A stretch of 64,000 bases of DNA from Lactobacillus sp. PV012. GTDB lineage: Bacteria > Bacillota > Bacilli > Lactobacillales > Lactobacillaceae. The stretch is from positions 868,001 to 932,000 of the forward strand of contig NZ_CP041983.1 in NCBI RefSeq assembly GCF_014522325.1. The letters are read 5' to 3'. Below the pieces are notes generated by a model. The model was given only the letters and a program-made list of their open reading frames with translations, was not told where the DNA came from and did no database searches. This document shows, piece by piece, positions 10,476 through 19,340 of this stretch. The position numbers were made by a program, and so were the translations under genes. Each line of letters begins with the position of its first letter. Position 1 is the stretch's first letter.

Positions 10476-11447
10476 ATGAATAAAAAAACAGCACGCGCCC
10501 ATACTAATATTGCGTTAATTAAATACTGGGGTAAAGCCAATCCTGATTTAAAGCTTCCTTTAATGTCCAGTCTATCTATGACACTAGATGCTTTTTATAC
10601 TGACACAACTTTTGAACATAGTCCTGAATTAACAGAGAATAGCTTCTATCTAAACGGCCAAAAACAAGATTTAAGCAGTAGTAAACGAGTCTTTGAATAT
10701 ATTAAACGCCTCCAGAAAATGTATGGTTTCAACGACCACTTTAAAATATCTTCGATTAATCATGTCCCCACTGCTGCTGGCCTTGCCTCTTCTGCCTCTG
10801 CATTTGCGGCCTTAGCTGCTAGTTTTGCAAGTAGTTATCAACTTGATTTAGATAAAAAAGATCTCTCTAAACTTGCCCGCTTAGGATCAGGTTCAGCAAC
10901 ACGTTCTGTTTATGGTGGTTTTGTCATTTGGGAAAAAGGAAATTCTCATGATACTTCTTTTGCTACTTCCCTTATTGAAAAACCAGCTTGGGATTTACAG
11001 ATGTTAGCAGTTGAAGTAAATACCCACCCTAAAGAAATTTCTTCTTCTACAGGGATGAAATTAGCTCAATCTTCTCCCTTTTACCAAAATTGGCTTGCTC
11101 GTAATCAAGAAGAGATTGATTTAATGAAAAAGGCTATTGATAACAAAGATTTCACTCAATTAGGAGAACTAAGTGAATTATCAGCTAACGAAATGCACTC
11201 CTTAAATTTAACTTCCCAGCCTAGTTTTACTTATTTTTCTCCTCAAACAATTGCTCTAATCAATTTAGTTCATAAATTACGTCAGCAGGGTATCGAATGT
11301 TATTATACGATTGATGCTGGCCCGAACGTTAAGATTCTTACAAAACATAATTATACTGAAAAGATTGTTAACTCTGTTCAGGAACTGTTTCCTAATGTTA
11401 AAATAGTTACTGCAGGTTTTGGTCCAGGAGTGACCATTTTAAACTAA
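10476..11447 (+). CDS. mvaD: diphosphomevalonate decarboxylase
   Basis: Converts 5-diphosphomevalonate to isopentenyl diphosphate with ATP. The start chosen is the ATG at 10476, not the TTG 21 bases upstream, because AGAGGAAA sits 9 bases before it and the family begins with A-x-A-x-x-N-I-A-L-I-K-Y-W-G-K, seen here at residues 5-19. The GHMP loop AAGLASSASAFAALA is near 100-113. 323 aa. It lies 2 bases after mvk, so the genes are translationally coupled. Confidence 0.96.
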   Translation: MNKKTARAHTNIALIKYWGKANPDLKLPLMSSLSMTLDAFYTDTTFEHSPELTENSFYLNGQKQDLSSSKRVFEYIKRLQKMYGFNDHFKISSINHVPTAAGLASSASAFAALAASFASSYQLDLDKKDLSKLARLGSGSATRSVYGGFVIWEKGNSHDTSFATSLIEKPAWDLQMLAVEVNTHPKEISSSTGMKLAQSSPFYQNWLARNQEEIDLMKKAIDNKDFTQLGELSELSANEMHSLNLTSQPSFTYFSPQTIALINLVHKLRQQGIECYYTIDAGPNVKILTKHNYTEKIVNSVQELFPNVKIVTAGFGPGVTILN

Positions 11448-11476
11448 TATGATTGAATAGATTAGAGGAAATTCTT

Positions 11477-12550
11477 TTGATAACTGAAAAAGCACCTGGA
11501 AAGTTATATATTGCTGGCGAATATGCAGTTTTAGAACAAAACTGTCCAGCTATTTTAGTAGCACTTAATGAATTTGTAACTGTTTCAATTGAAAAATCGA
11601 CTGGATCTTCAGGATTAATTCATTCCAAGCAATATTCTCAAGACTCCCTTCATTGGGTTCGCCAAGGTAATCAAATGGTTATTGATAATCGTGATAATCC
11701 TTTCGAATATATTTTATCGGCTATTAAATTTACGGAACAATTTTGCTTAGAGCAAAAAATTTCAATGTCACTATACGATTTACATGTTAATTCTGACCTA
11801 GATTCTCCAGATGGTAAAAAATTTGGTTTAGGTTCTTCAGCTGCAGTTACTGTTGCAACTGTCAAAGCTATTTTGAAATTTTATGGTTTAAATTGTAGCA
11901 AAGATCTTATTTTTAAACTTTCAGCTATTTCTCACTACAGCGTTCAAGGAAATGGTTCAGCAGGTGACATTGCAGCCAGTGTTTATGGTGGCTGGTTAGC
12001 ATACCAAACTTTTGACAAAAAATGGCTAAAAAAAGAACTCAAAGCTAAAAGTTTAAGTGCTGTTTTAAATGAAGCATGGCCTGGATTAAAAGTACAACTT
12101 TTAACTCCTCCAGATGATCTCGAATTAGTTATTGGCTGGAGTCAAAAGCCAGCATCTACTTCTCAACTTGTTGATAAGACAAATGCTAAAAAAGCCCACA
12201 TTCGTCATCAATATGAAGATTTTCTTCAAAATTCTCGCGAGTGTGTTCTAAAAATGATTGAAGGGTTTGAAAAGGGCGATATTTCAATTATTAAAGATCA
12301 AATTCGAATTAATCGCACCCTTTTAAAAGAATTTGCGGCTCTCAATCATATTGCAATTGAAATTCCACGCCTCAGCAACTTAATTGAAGTTGCTGAACAG
12401 TTTGGTGGTGCCGCTAAAACCTCTGGTGCTGGAAATGGTGATTGTGGTATCGTAATCGCTGACACCAATACAAATATTGAACAAATGAAAGTCCTATGGA
12501 AAGAAAATGGTATTTTACCATTAAATTTTTTAGTTCATTCCATTAATTAA
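11477..12550 (+). CDS. mvaK2: phosphomevalonate kinase
   Basis: Phosphorylates 5-phosphomevalonate, the step between Mvk and MvaD. GHMP kinase: KAPGKLYIAGEYAVLE at the N-terminus, FGLGSSAAVTVATV near 116-129 and KTSGAGNGDCG near 315. The start is taken as TTG at 11477 because GAGG lies 8 bases before it; an upstream in-frame TTG at 11453 has no site and adds eight residues before the family's usual N-terminus. 357 aa. It follows mvaD by 29 bases in the mevalonate operon. Confidence 0.94.
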   Translation: MITEKAPGKLYIAGEYAVLEQNCPAILVALNEFVTVSIEKSTGSSGLIHSKQYSQDSLHWVRQGNQMVIDNRDNPFEYILSAIKFTEQFCLEQKISMSLYDLHVNSDLDSPDGKKFGLGSSAAVTVATVKAILKFYGLNCSKDLIFKLSAISHYSVQGNGSAGDIAASVYGGWLAYQTFDKKWLKKELKAKSLSAVLNEAWPGLKVQLLTPPDDLELVIGWSQKPASTSQLVDKTNAKKAHIRHQYEDFLQNSRECVLKMIEGFEKGDISIIKDQIRINRTLLKEFAALNHIAIEIPRLSNLIEVAEQFGGAAKTSGAGNGDCGIVIADTNTNIEQMKVLWKENGILPLNFLVHSIN

Positions 12551-12560
12551 AGAGGTTCTT

Positions 12561-13589
12561 ATGTCGCAACACTCCCAACGAAAAGATGATCACTTAAAAT
12601 TAGCAAAAAAGCTCTTTTCTTCTTCTCATAACGAACTTAATCAAGTCCACCTTATGCGACCTGTTTTACCAGAAATAGCCCTTTCCGAAATTTCACTTAC
12701 TACTAAACTTTTTAACAAAATAGTTAGTGCTCCTTTTTTTATTAATGCAATGACTGGTGGATCAGCTAACGCAGAAGTTATCAATCGGCGTTTAGCTCAA
12801 GCAGCTGCTAAAGAAAACATTGCTATGTCATTAGGATCAGCTAGTATATTAGAAAAAGAACCTAAACAACTAAATAGTTTTTTAGTTGCTCGACAAGAAA
12901 ATCCTCATGGTTTTTTATTTGCTAATGTCAACCCTAATACTTCTCCAAAAACAGCCGCTAAGATTGTCAAAATACTCTCTGCCGACGCTCTTCAAATCCA
13001 TTTAAATGTCTTACAGGAAATTGTAATGCCCGAAGGAGATCGAAACTTTCACTGGTTAGATAACCTGAAGAGAATTCAAGATAGCGTAGAAGTTCCTGTC
13101 ATCTTAAAAGAAGTTGGCAATGGAATAAGCAAAAAGAGTTTAGCTTTTTTGAAAAGTAACGGCTTTGAATATATTGATATTGGTGGAAGTGGTGGAACTG
13201 ATTTTGCCACTATTGAAAATAATCGTCGTGAAAAAAATAAGCTAAATTTTATCGATGATTTAAATCTATCTACTGCCAAATGTCTGCTTGGAGCTCAAGA
13301 AAATCCACCTGAAATTTTAATTTCTTCAGGAGGAATCACTACTTCAATGGATATTTTTAAGTCCTTGATTCTAGGAGCAGACTTTGTTGGAGTTGCTAAC
13401 TTATTTCTACAACATGCTGATTCTACAACTAATCTTATTCAGTTAATTCAACAATTAAAATCAGAATTAACTACTTTATGTGCTATTTTTGGCATAAGTG
13501 ATTTTTCGTCTATCTCTAACATTGACTACTACTTAGATTCAGATTTATTTAATTATTTTAAACAAATTAATACCAAAAAAGTTGACTAA
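12561..13589 (+). CDS. fni: type 2 isopentenyl-diphosphate delta-isomerase
   Basis: FMN-dependent isomerase interconverting isopentenyl and dimethylallyl diphosphate, the last gene of the operon and the source of precursors for undecaprenyl phosphate and menaquinone-type side chains. TIM-barrel features: MTGGS near 62-66, ALQIHLNVLQE...PEGDRNF, ILKEVGNG and the phosphate-binding GGSGGTDF and SSGGI loops. 342 aa, normal length. It starts at ATG with AGAGG seven bases upstream and lies 10 bases after mvaK2. The stop codon is inside the stem of the operon terminator. Confidence 0.95.
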   Translation: MSQHSQRKDDHLKLAKKLFSSSHNELNQVHLMRPVLPEIALSEISLTTKLFNKIVSAPFFINAMTGGSANAEVINRRLAQAAAKENIAMSLGSASILEKEPKQLNSFLVARQENPHGFLFANVNPNTSPKTAAKIVKILSADALQIHLNVLQEIVMPEGDRNFHWLDNLKRIQDSVEVPVILKEVGNGISKKSLAFLKSNGFEYIDIGGSGGTDFATIENNRREKNKLNFIDDLNLSTAKCLLGAQENPPEILISSGGITTSMDIFKSLILGADFVGVANLFLQHADSTTNLIQLIQQLKSELTTLCAIFGISDFSSISNIDYYLDSDLFNYFKQINTKKVD

Positions 13590-13617
13590 CTCTTTTAGAG
13601 TTAATCAACTTTTTTAA
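13580..13617. terminator. shared bidirectional terminator of fni and rsmF
   Basis: AGTTGACTAACTC and GAGTTAATCAACT form a 13-base stem with one mismatch around a TTTTA loop, followed by T6 on the plus strand and A-rich sequence on the other side. It serves both convergent transcription units and includes or touches both stop codons. Confidence 0.85.
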
Positions 13618-15008
13618 TTACGAAGTCCTTTAGGATAAAAGTTTTTTAGAATATTGTCCCCACCTACTTTACCAAAACTAAAAATATTTCCTTGGTAGCT
13701 TACTAAGACAAATCCTCTTAATTGATTATCAGTTAACTTAATACTTTCACCATGAACAAACTTTTTAAATTCTTCTTCACTTAATTTTATTTCTTCCGTT
13801 TGTGGCTTTTGGCCCAATACTTCAGCTAATGCATGTGAAGGTTCAAAACGATTCTTTTTTAATAAGCCTAACTCAACCCCATTATTTAAAACATGTAATC
13901 CTTTTAATAAAACTGGATTTAAGGCTGGAAAAACCACATGATCATTTCTCTTAATAGTCTTCTTCTCCCAGTTTTCCATTTCTGTGGGTAAGTTAAATTT
14001 ATCAAGAACTTTTTTAATTAGTTCAACTTCTTTTTTATCAATTTTTTCAAAGCTACTCTTTGTTTTTTCCTTTTTTCGCTTCTTTTTCTTTTCCTTCTCT
14101 TCTTTGGGTAATTCTCCTGGTTTTTGCAATAAACTCACAAACTGGCCTTCTCCAATTCCATTTTGAAACCACATTCTAACGGTATTTTTTAAATTTTCTT
14201 GCTCATCTCCCCATTCGGGCTGACCTGCACTCATCCCTGGATAGTGTTTAAGTGGTAAGATCTTAAAATCATAATTTTCTACTAGCCAACTTACTATCTC
14301 TTCATCTTCTTCTGGCGCATAAGTACAAGTTGAATATACCAACATCCCACCTGGCTTTAGCATTTCTACAGCAGAGTTTAAAATTTCTTTTTGCCGACTT
14401 TGACAAGTTAAAACATATTCTTGTGACCAATATTTAATTGCATCTGGCTCTTTACGAAACATCCCTTCCCCAGAACAAGGAGCATCAACAACAATTTTAT
14501 CAAAGAAATTTTTAAAATTATCTACCAAGCGAGCTGGATTTTCATTAGTTATCACACTATTTACAGCTCCCCATCTTTCTAAATTTTCCCGTAAAATTTT
14601 AGCTCTAGCAGGAGATATTTCATTGGCTACTAATGTTCCTTTACCTTGAAGCTTTTCTACTAGCGCTGTTGACTTTCCTCCAGGAGCTGCACATAAATCT
14701 AATACAACTTCTCCTGGTTTGATTTGTGCTGCTTCTGCTGGATACATGGCAGAAGGGTCTTGCGAATATACTTTTCCTGCTAACCACTCACTATCTTTTC
14801 CTGAAGCTGTCCCATAATATCCATTCTCAGTAAAAGATACTCGACTATCTAGCGGATAACCTACATCTTTAAAGCCATTCTTTAAACTGTTTAATCTAAA
14901 TCCCTTTGTCTTATCTTCAGCTTCAATTGCTTTAAAAAACTTAGCTGCTTCTTTTTCTCCCAGCAACTTATTATATTTTTCTTTAAACTCGGTCGGTATT
15001 TTTTGCAT
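13614..15008 (-). CDS. rsmF: 16S rRNA m5C methyltransferase, RsmB/RsmF (NOL1/NOP2/Sun) family
   Basis: SAM-dependent cytosine-C5 RNA methyltransferase, most likely acting on 16S rRNA. SAM motif DLCAAPGGKST is near 102-112, the first catalytic-region cysteine is in DAPCSGEGMF near 173 and the second in YSTCTYAPEEDEE near 225. The N-terminal ~90 residues match the family's RNA-binding lead, and the C-terminal third (after ~370) resembles the RsmF accessory domain. A very lysine-rich stretch (residues ~300-320) links the two halves. 464 aa. The first 26 bases overlap the end of the upstream membrane-protein gene. The exact target base is not deducible here. Confidence 0.9.
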   Translation of the reverse strand: MQKIPTEFKEKYNKLLGEKEAAKFFKAIEAEDKTKGFRLNSLKNGFKDVGYPLDSRVSFTENGYYGTASGKDSEWLAGKVYSQDPSAMYPAEAAQIKPGEVVLDLCAAPGGKSTALVEKLQGKGTLVANEISPARAKILRENLERWGAVNSVITNENPARLVDNFKNFFDKIVVDAPCSGEGMFRKEPDAIKYWSQEYVLTCQSRQKEILNSAVEMLKPGGMLVYSTCTYAPEEDEEIVSWLVENYDFKILPLKHYPGMSAGQPEWGDEQENLKNTVRMWFQNGIGEGQFVSLLQKPGELPKEEKEKKKKRKKEKTKSSFEKIDKKEVELIKKVLDKFNLPTEMENWEKKTIKRNDHVVFPALNPVLLKGLHVLNNGVELGLLKKNRFEPSHALAEVLGQKPQTEEIKLSEEEFKKFVHGESIKLTDNQLRGFVLVSYQGNIFSFGKVGGDNILKNFYPKGLRN

Positions 15009-15972
15009 GATTTTTATCCTTTCGCTGGTTAAAAAGTAAACTTAAACCATAAGTAGCACATTCTAATAAGTAAATAATGAAATATAAGCCCAGTAAAGAT
15101 TGCTTATTTAAGAAGAAGCATAAAGCTTGAATTGCTAAATAAGTAAAACCGATTAAAACTAAGTTTTCCATTACAAATCTAAAAATATTATTTTTAACTA
15201 AGAACTGAATAATATCTCTTTTAACCAGTAATCTTCTATTTTGGTTACTGTCAATCATTCCCCAAATCCAAGAACTACATAAAATAACTACTACACATAA
15301 TAAAGTGAAGATGAATTTTTTAGTTGGATTAATTCCGTGCTGACGGTTATAAGTTGTTGCATAGTCTACCACTTTGTGGGAGGCCTTTAACTGTTTAGCT
15401 AAAGTAGTAGCTTGTTTATTACTTAAACCATCTACAGATATGATATAATTTTTTAGTTTCTCATTGGCAGTTGGTAAATTAACTCCAGTGATTAGGTAGT
15501 ATCCCTTTGCTTTTGCTGAATTTTTAAATTGGCCAATTACACTAATATACTGATTATCTAGTTTTAAATAGGGATGATTTTGATAAGTAATAACATTATT
15601 TTTTGCAGCCTCTCCCACTACTGCTAAGGGTACTTGATTGGTAAAATCACTCTTTGAAAAATAACGATCACTACTTTTTTCTAGAGGTAAACTTGAAGGA
15701 GTATAATTAGCCCAAATTAAAACTCTATCAGTATCATATTTCGACTTTAGATGAACCTGTATTTGATTATTAGGATACTTATTTAAATCCGTAATTAATT
15801 CTTTAATAGTTTTATTATTACTTACCTTATAAACATTATACTTGGGTGACAAACCATTATTATTTAAAATACGGTCTGCTTGCTGGGACTGTTGGAGTGA
15901 TAAACTCAACCCAATTCCAACTAAAGCCAGCAAATTTATCACCAAGAGAAAAACTTTTTTTATATTTATCAT
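14983..15972 (-). CDS. membrane protein with large extracellular domain, function unknown
   Basis: Not recognised as a named family. Residues ~7-27 form an N-terminal membrane segment, residues ~28-215 are a hydrophilic, presumably extracellular region with short beta-rich stretches (AVVGEAAKNN, YYLITGVNLP), and there are three further membrane segments near 220-240, 268-288 and 292-312. The arrangement, one helix, an outside domain, then a helix bundle, recalls half of a MacB/FtsX-type permease, but no ATPase is nearby. 329 aa, starting 2 bases after the preceding gene and overlapping rsmF by 26 bases: a three-gene operon. Confidence 0.7.
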   Translation of the reverse strand: MINIKKVFLLVINLLALVGIGLSLSLQQSQQADRILNNNGLSPKYNVYKVSNNKTIKELITDLNKYPNNQIQVHLKSKYDTDRVLIWANYTPSSLPLEKSSDRYFSKSDFTNQVPLAVVGEAAKNNVITYQNHPYLKLDNQYISVIGQFKNSAKAKGYYLITGVNLPTANEKLKNYIISVDGLSNKQATTLAKQLKASHKVVDYATTYNRQHGINPTKKFIFTLLCVVVILCSSWIWGMIDSNQNRRLLVKRDIIQFLVKNNIFRFVMENLVLIGFTYLAIQALCFFLNKQSLLGLYFIIYLLECATYGLSLLFNQRKDKNHAKNTDRV

Positions 15973-15974
15973 TT

Positions 15975-16721
15975 TTACCTTATTCCATAAAACCTTTCAT
16001 CTATAAAATCAAAACTTTGAAATACTTGATTGATCTTCTTTATTTTCTTTTTATCAATTAATTTTGCTTCTTGCCAAAATAGCGGCGTATTTGTTGCGCC
16101 ATCCTTTTCACCAATAAAAAGTAATTTTGTGCTCAAATCGTAATATTTACGATAACTTTGAAGTAATTTATAATCTTCACTACCAAAATTAGGCGCCCAA
16201 GCACATAAAATTATATCTACATCGGGATACTTTTTTACTGCTTGCTCAGCGGTTAGTTTTTCTACTGGATAAAATCGATTACTACCAGTTTGAGAGGTTT
16301 TCGCCCATTCTAGTGAATCAGTTGCTTTTGTCTTAATACCCACCTTATTTAAAGCTAAGGACCAATAACCGTTACCAGCCATTACCTCTAAAGCGGTTTT
16401 AGCATTAAACTCTTCTTTTACCATTTCTGCAGCTGCTAAATTAGGTAACGACCAGATACCATACTTTCTTGATAAATAGCTTCTAAAGTTAGTTAATAAT
16501 TTATTTAAGACATTTAAGTCTTGAACTTCACTTAAAGTTAATCCTTCACTGATTTCCTCAAACTCATCTGGGAAAATTTCTAATCTTGCAGGCATTGTGG
16601 ATATTACATCTTTTTTACTAATTTTATCGATAATTTTTTCTACTTCTACTACTCGTTTATGAACAAGCTCTGAATTAATTGTTCTATCTAGTGTAATTAA
16701 TTTATTTACTAAATTTTCCAT
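15975..16721 (-). CDS. putative SAM-dependent methyltransferase-like protein
   Basis: 248 aa. The middle of the protein has a Rossmann SAM-binding signature: ALEVMAGNGYWSLAL near 110-124, an acidic residue at the end of the next strand (ATDSLEW), and DVDIILCAWAP where motif IV would be. The N-terminal ~90 residues are helical and charged, without a match I recognise. The substrate is unknown. It is the first gene of the operon leading into the membrane protein and rsmF, and diverges from lepB. An extended -10 (TGTTAAAAT) is readable upstream on the minus strand. Confidence 0.6.
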   Translation of the reverse strand: MENLVNKLITLDRTINSELVHKRVVEVEKIIDKISKKDVISTMPARLEIFPDEFEEISEGLTLSEVQDLNVLNKLLTNFRSYLSRKYGIWSLPNLAAAEMVKEEFNAKTALEVMAGNGYWSLALNKVGIKTKATDSLEWAKTSQTGSNRFYPVEKLTAEQAVKKYPDVDIILCAWAPNFGSEDYKLLQSYRKYYDLSTKLLFIGEKDGATNTPLFWQEAKLIDKKKIKKINQVFQSFDFIDERFYGIR

Positions 16722-16772
16722 TTTATTTATCCTTTACAATAGATTTTAACATTCAAAAACATAAAAAACAGT

Positions 16773-16799
16773 TATAATAGAATAGTAAAGATAAAGGAG
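16773..16799 (+). promoter_or_regulatory. lepB -10 element and ribosome binding site
   Basis: TATAAT at 16773-16778 is a perfect -10; no good -35 is visible at 16-18 bases. AAGGAG at 16794-16799 is the ribosome site for the ATG at 16808. Confidence 0.55.
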
Positions 16800-16807
16800 T
16801 TAGATTT

Positions 16808-17392
16808 ATGGCAAAGGATAATAAAAAAACCTCTCAAAAAGAAGAATCTTGGGGGAAATCACTACTTGAAATTGTAGTAATGGTTTTAATTTTCATGGGA
16901 ATCTACTTTATTATTTTTAGATTCTTTCTTTCCAATGAAACTGTCTCAGGGCCGTCAATGCAGCCGACATTTGAAAGTGGCGACCGAATTATTGCAGTTC
17001 GACATACTAAGTTGCAAAGAGGAGATATTGTAATCTTAAAGGCCCCTGATGAGCCAGGTGCTCTTTATATTAAGAGAATTATCGGCTTACCTGGTGATAC
17101 AGTGGAATCAAAAAATGATGTCATGTATATCAACGGGAAACCAATCAAGCAACCTTATTTAACCCAATATGAAAAGAAATTACCTAAGGGACAACTTTAC
17201 ACTAATAATTTTTCTTTACAACAACTTTTTGGAGTTAAGCGAGTTCCTAAAAACTCCTACTTTGTAATGGGTGATCATCGGAATGTCTCAAAAGATTCCC
17301 GACTGATTGGTTTTATTAAAAAGAGTGCAATTATTGGAGAAGTTAAGTTAAGATATTACCCACTTAACCAAATCAAGTACTTTAGTAATTAG
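16808..17392 (+). CDS. lepB: signal peptidase I
   Basis: Membrane-bound serine protease that removes signal peptides from secreted proteins, of which this window encodes several. One membrane segment spans ~19-41. The nucleophile Ser50 is in SGPSMQPT and the general base Lys89 in YIKRIIGLPGD; the later box MGDHRNVSKDSR is intact. 194 aa, the compact single-anchor Gram-positive form. The start is supported by AAGGAG. It is followed 18 bases later by a 60-aa gene that probably shares its transcript. Confidence 0.95.
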   Translation: MAKDNKKTSQKEESWGKSLLEIVVMVLIFMGIYFIIFRFFLSNETVSGPSMQPTFESGDRIIAVRHTKLQRGDIVILKAPDEPGALYIKRIIGLPGDTVESKNDVMYINGKPIKQPYLTQYEKKLPKGQLYTNNFSLQQLFGVKRVPKNSYFVMGDHRNVSKDSRLIGFIKKSAIIGEVKLRYYPLNQIKYFSN

Positions 17393-17410
17393 TTTAGAAA
17401 GGACTTTACA

Positions 17411-17593
17411 ATGAATACAAATGATTTAATGGACGCAATTATTGATTACGAAGTTAAAAATGGAATTAATGATACCGCATTAGCATTTGGAAGTCACTTA
17501 TCTGTTGAAAAAATCCACGCAATGAAATCTGGTCAAGATAATTTTACTAATGAAGAAGTGGAGCAAGTTTTGAGTTACATTCAAACTCACTAA
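17411..17593 (+). CDS. small conserved protein, possibly LBP_cg2779 family
   Basis: 60 aa, hydrophilic and mostly helical, with no signal peptide or membrane segment. AGAAAGGA lies just upstream of the ATG. The text LAFGSHLSVEKIHAMKSG reads like a helix-turn-helix-sized element and reminds me of the small lactobacillar family NCBI calls LBP_cg2779; this assignment is from memory and tentative. It is downstream of lepB and before a strong terminator, so it is probably a real gene in the lepB transcript. Confidence 0.65.
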   Translation: MNTNDLMDAIIDYEVKNGINDTALAFGSHLSVEKIHAMKSGQDNFTNEEVEQVLSYIQTH

Positions 17594-17663
17594 TATCAAC
17601 ATTTTTCGATGAATTACTAGATAATTTCTTGTATGCCAAATGTGTACCAAATAATTATAAAAT

Positions 17664-17727
17664 AACTGCTTAATATTTTCATCCCCTGTTAATTTAGAGG
17701 GTGAAAAGATATTAAGCAGTTTTTTTG
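17664..17727 (+). terminator. terminator of the lepB transcript
   Basis: A long stem (AACTGCTTAATAT...CCC pairing with GGG...ATATTAAGCAGTT, one bulge) ends in seven T at 17721-17727. Confidence 0.9.
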
Positions 17728-17799
17728 CCTTAATTAACTAACAAGCTGGTTTCATCTTAGCAACAAATTATCCAGTTTTTATCAGCTTATCCCATTATA

Positions 17800-17850
17800 A
17801 AACTCCCAGTTTGGATTCTGATTCTTTATCCAATCTGGGAGTTATTTTTT
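17800..17850. terminator. bidirectional terminator, ends the udg operon
   Basis: AACTCCCAGTTTGGAT pairs with ATCCAATCTGGGAGTT, with a T6 run on the plus side and T-rich sequence on the minus side. It sits directly after the stop of the minus-strand glycosylase gene. Confidence 0.85.
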
Positions 17851-18496
17851 ATTTACTATCTTTTAAATAATGTCCAATTTTTAACCAATCTTGTTCAATC
17901 GTCTCTTGTAGTTTACGTCGATATAAAACGGCTGCAGGATGGTACTCAAGAAAAATCGTGTACTTATCTTTTGACCATTCATATCCATCTTCATTTTGAT
18001 TTAATTGTAAGATTGCTTGATTTTCTAAAACTTTGCCATGATCTGTCGAAATTTTGTATTCTGAGCCTAATAATCGTTCACCTGCAGTTGAGCCCATTAC
18101 TACGATGATCTTTGGCTTTACTTGCTCTACCTCATAATCAAATAAGGGCGCATGAGCTAAAATCTCTTTCTTCGTCGGCTTACGATTAGGATACTTAACT
18201 ATTTTTGTATTAAGCTTTTTATCAAATACTTTCTTTTTACTATAAGGTCTACTTCTTACAACCGAAGTTATGTAAACATCTTCCCTTTTTAATTTTAACA
18301 AAGCAAGTGACTTCATCAATTCTTTCCCTGAGCTGCCATTAAAAGGAATATTGGTTTTAATCTCATTACATCCTGGTGCTTCCCCAACTAACATTAATAC
18401 AGGGTTCACAGGACCAGCACCTTCATTTATACCTTCTAGCTGCATCCCTTGACTTCGTTGCCTTACCTTTTCTAATAATTTTTCTGGATATTTCAT
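17849..18496 (-). CDS. uracil-DNA glycosylase family protein (family-4-like, no Fe-S cysteines)
   Basis: Removes uracil from DNA in base-excision repair, if active. The family motifs are readable: GEAPGCNE at 38-45 (motif 1), FNGSSGKEL, VMGSTAGERLLG, and the C-terminal EYHPAAVLYRR (motif 3). Family 4 enzymes normally carry four cysteines for a 4Fe-4S cluster; this 215-aa protein has only Cys43, so the cluster is absent. It lies 9 bases after the ABC permease gene and so is last in the GntR-ABC operon, an unexpected partner that may reflect simple read-through. Confidence 0.82.
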   Translation of the reverse strand: MKYPEKLLEKVRQRSQGMQLEGINEGAGPVNPVLMLVGEAPGCNEIKTNIPFNGSSGKELMKSLALLKLKREDVYITSVVRSRPYSKKKVFDKKLNTKIVKYPNRKPTKKEILAHAPLFDYEVEQVKPKIIVVMGSTAGERLLGSEYKISTDHGKVLENQAILQLNQNEDGYEWSKDKYTIFLEYHPAAVLYRRKLQETIEQDWLKIGHYLKDSK

Positions 18497-18505
18497 ATTA
18501 TTAGA

Positions 18506-19339
18506 CTATTTTCCTTCGTAATAATTTTTTAAAAGCCAAATATTGATTAAACTAAATATTACCACAAAAATTCCCACAGATACATTAAATACGCCAAAGC
18601 TTTCTAAACTACCACTCATTAGTGAGAGAGCAATAGATAGATTATTATAAAGTTTTTCAATAAAGTTGAGTGAGATAATTAATAAAACAATAAATAAAAC
18701 AGTTAATACGATAAAACGGTACAAACGATTAAATTTTTCTGGTAAAAAATCTACAATTACTCTGGAACTGAGATTAAGAAGTGTTACCCCAGTGTAAAAA
18801 ATTAGGATAATTAGTAGTAAAGCTATCAAAAAAGATAACGCAAGTAAAATAAACTCTGGGCCTCCATCTTTAAACTCATTTCCGATTTCCCTTAAAGTCG
18901 CAGGATTAAATAGCCCATCTTTTTTATTACTAAATAGAATTCCTAATCCTCTTCTTACATATTTATTAAAAAGTAAAGGTAAAGATGTGAGAATTACACC
19001 TACAATCTGCAAAAGCCCTAAGTAAATCCCACCAATAATATCACTTAATAAGTTTCCTAAATATAATTTGGTTGAACTTACCGGTACTAATCTCCAAGTA
19101 TTTGACCCATAAACTTGCTCATTTTTCCAAGCTGAAATTACTAAGTACAACATATCAACTATCGGTGCTAATATACTAAAAATTTGTACCAAGACGGTTA
19201 AATTATGAAAGGCTGCTGTTTTTAAATATCCAAAAATGCTCAAAAGTACAGTTGCAACTACTTGGAGCAAAATTAATGTTTTTACACTTCGCCAACGTAT
19301 TGACAGAAGTTCTCTAAATAAAGCACTAAATTTTGTCAT
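18506..19339 (-). CDS. ABC transporter permease
   Basis: A 277-aa integral membrane protein with about six hydrophobic segments (near 18-40, 50-70, 100-125, 165-190, 205-225, 245-270). The start used is the ATG one base after the ATPase stop; an in-frame ATG at 19357 inside the ATPase gene is possible but lacks a better site. It is the membrane half of the two-component exporter or antibiotic-sensing transporter encoded with the ATPase and YtrA-type regulator. The substrate cannot be read from sequence; YtrA-linked systems are often induced by cell-wall antibiotics or stress. Confidence 0.85.
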   Translation of the reverse strand: MTKFSALFRELLSIRWRSVKTLILLQVVATVLLSIFGYLKTAAFHNLTVLVQIFSILAPIVDMLYLVISAWKNEQVYGSNTWRLVPVSSTKLYLGNLLSDIIGGIYLGLLQIVGVILTSLPLLFNKYVRRGLGILFSNKKDGLFNPATLREIGNEFKDGGPEFILLALSFLIALLLIILIFYTGVTLLNLSSRVIVDFLPEKFNRLYRFIVLTVLFIVLLIISLNFIEKLYNNLSIALSLMSGSLESFGVFNVSVGIFVVIFSLINIWLLKNYYEGK

Positions 19340-19340
19340 T

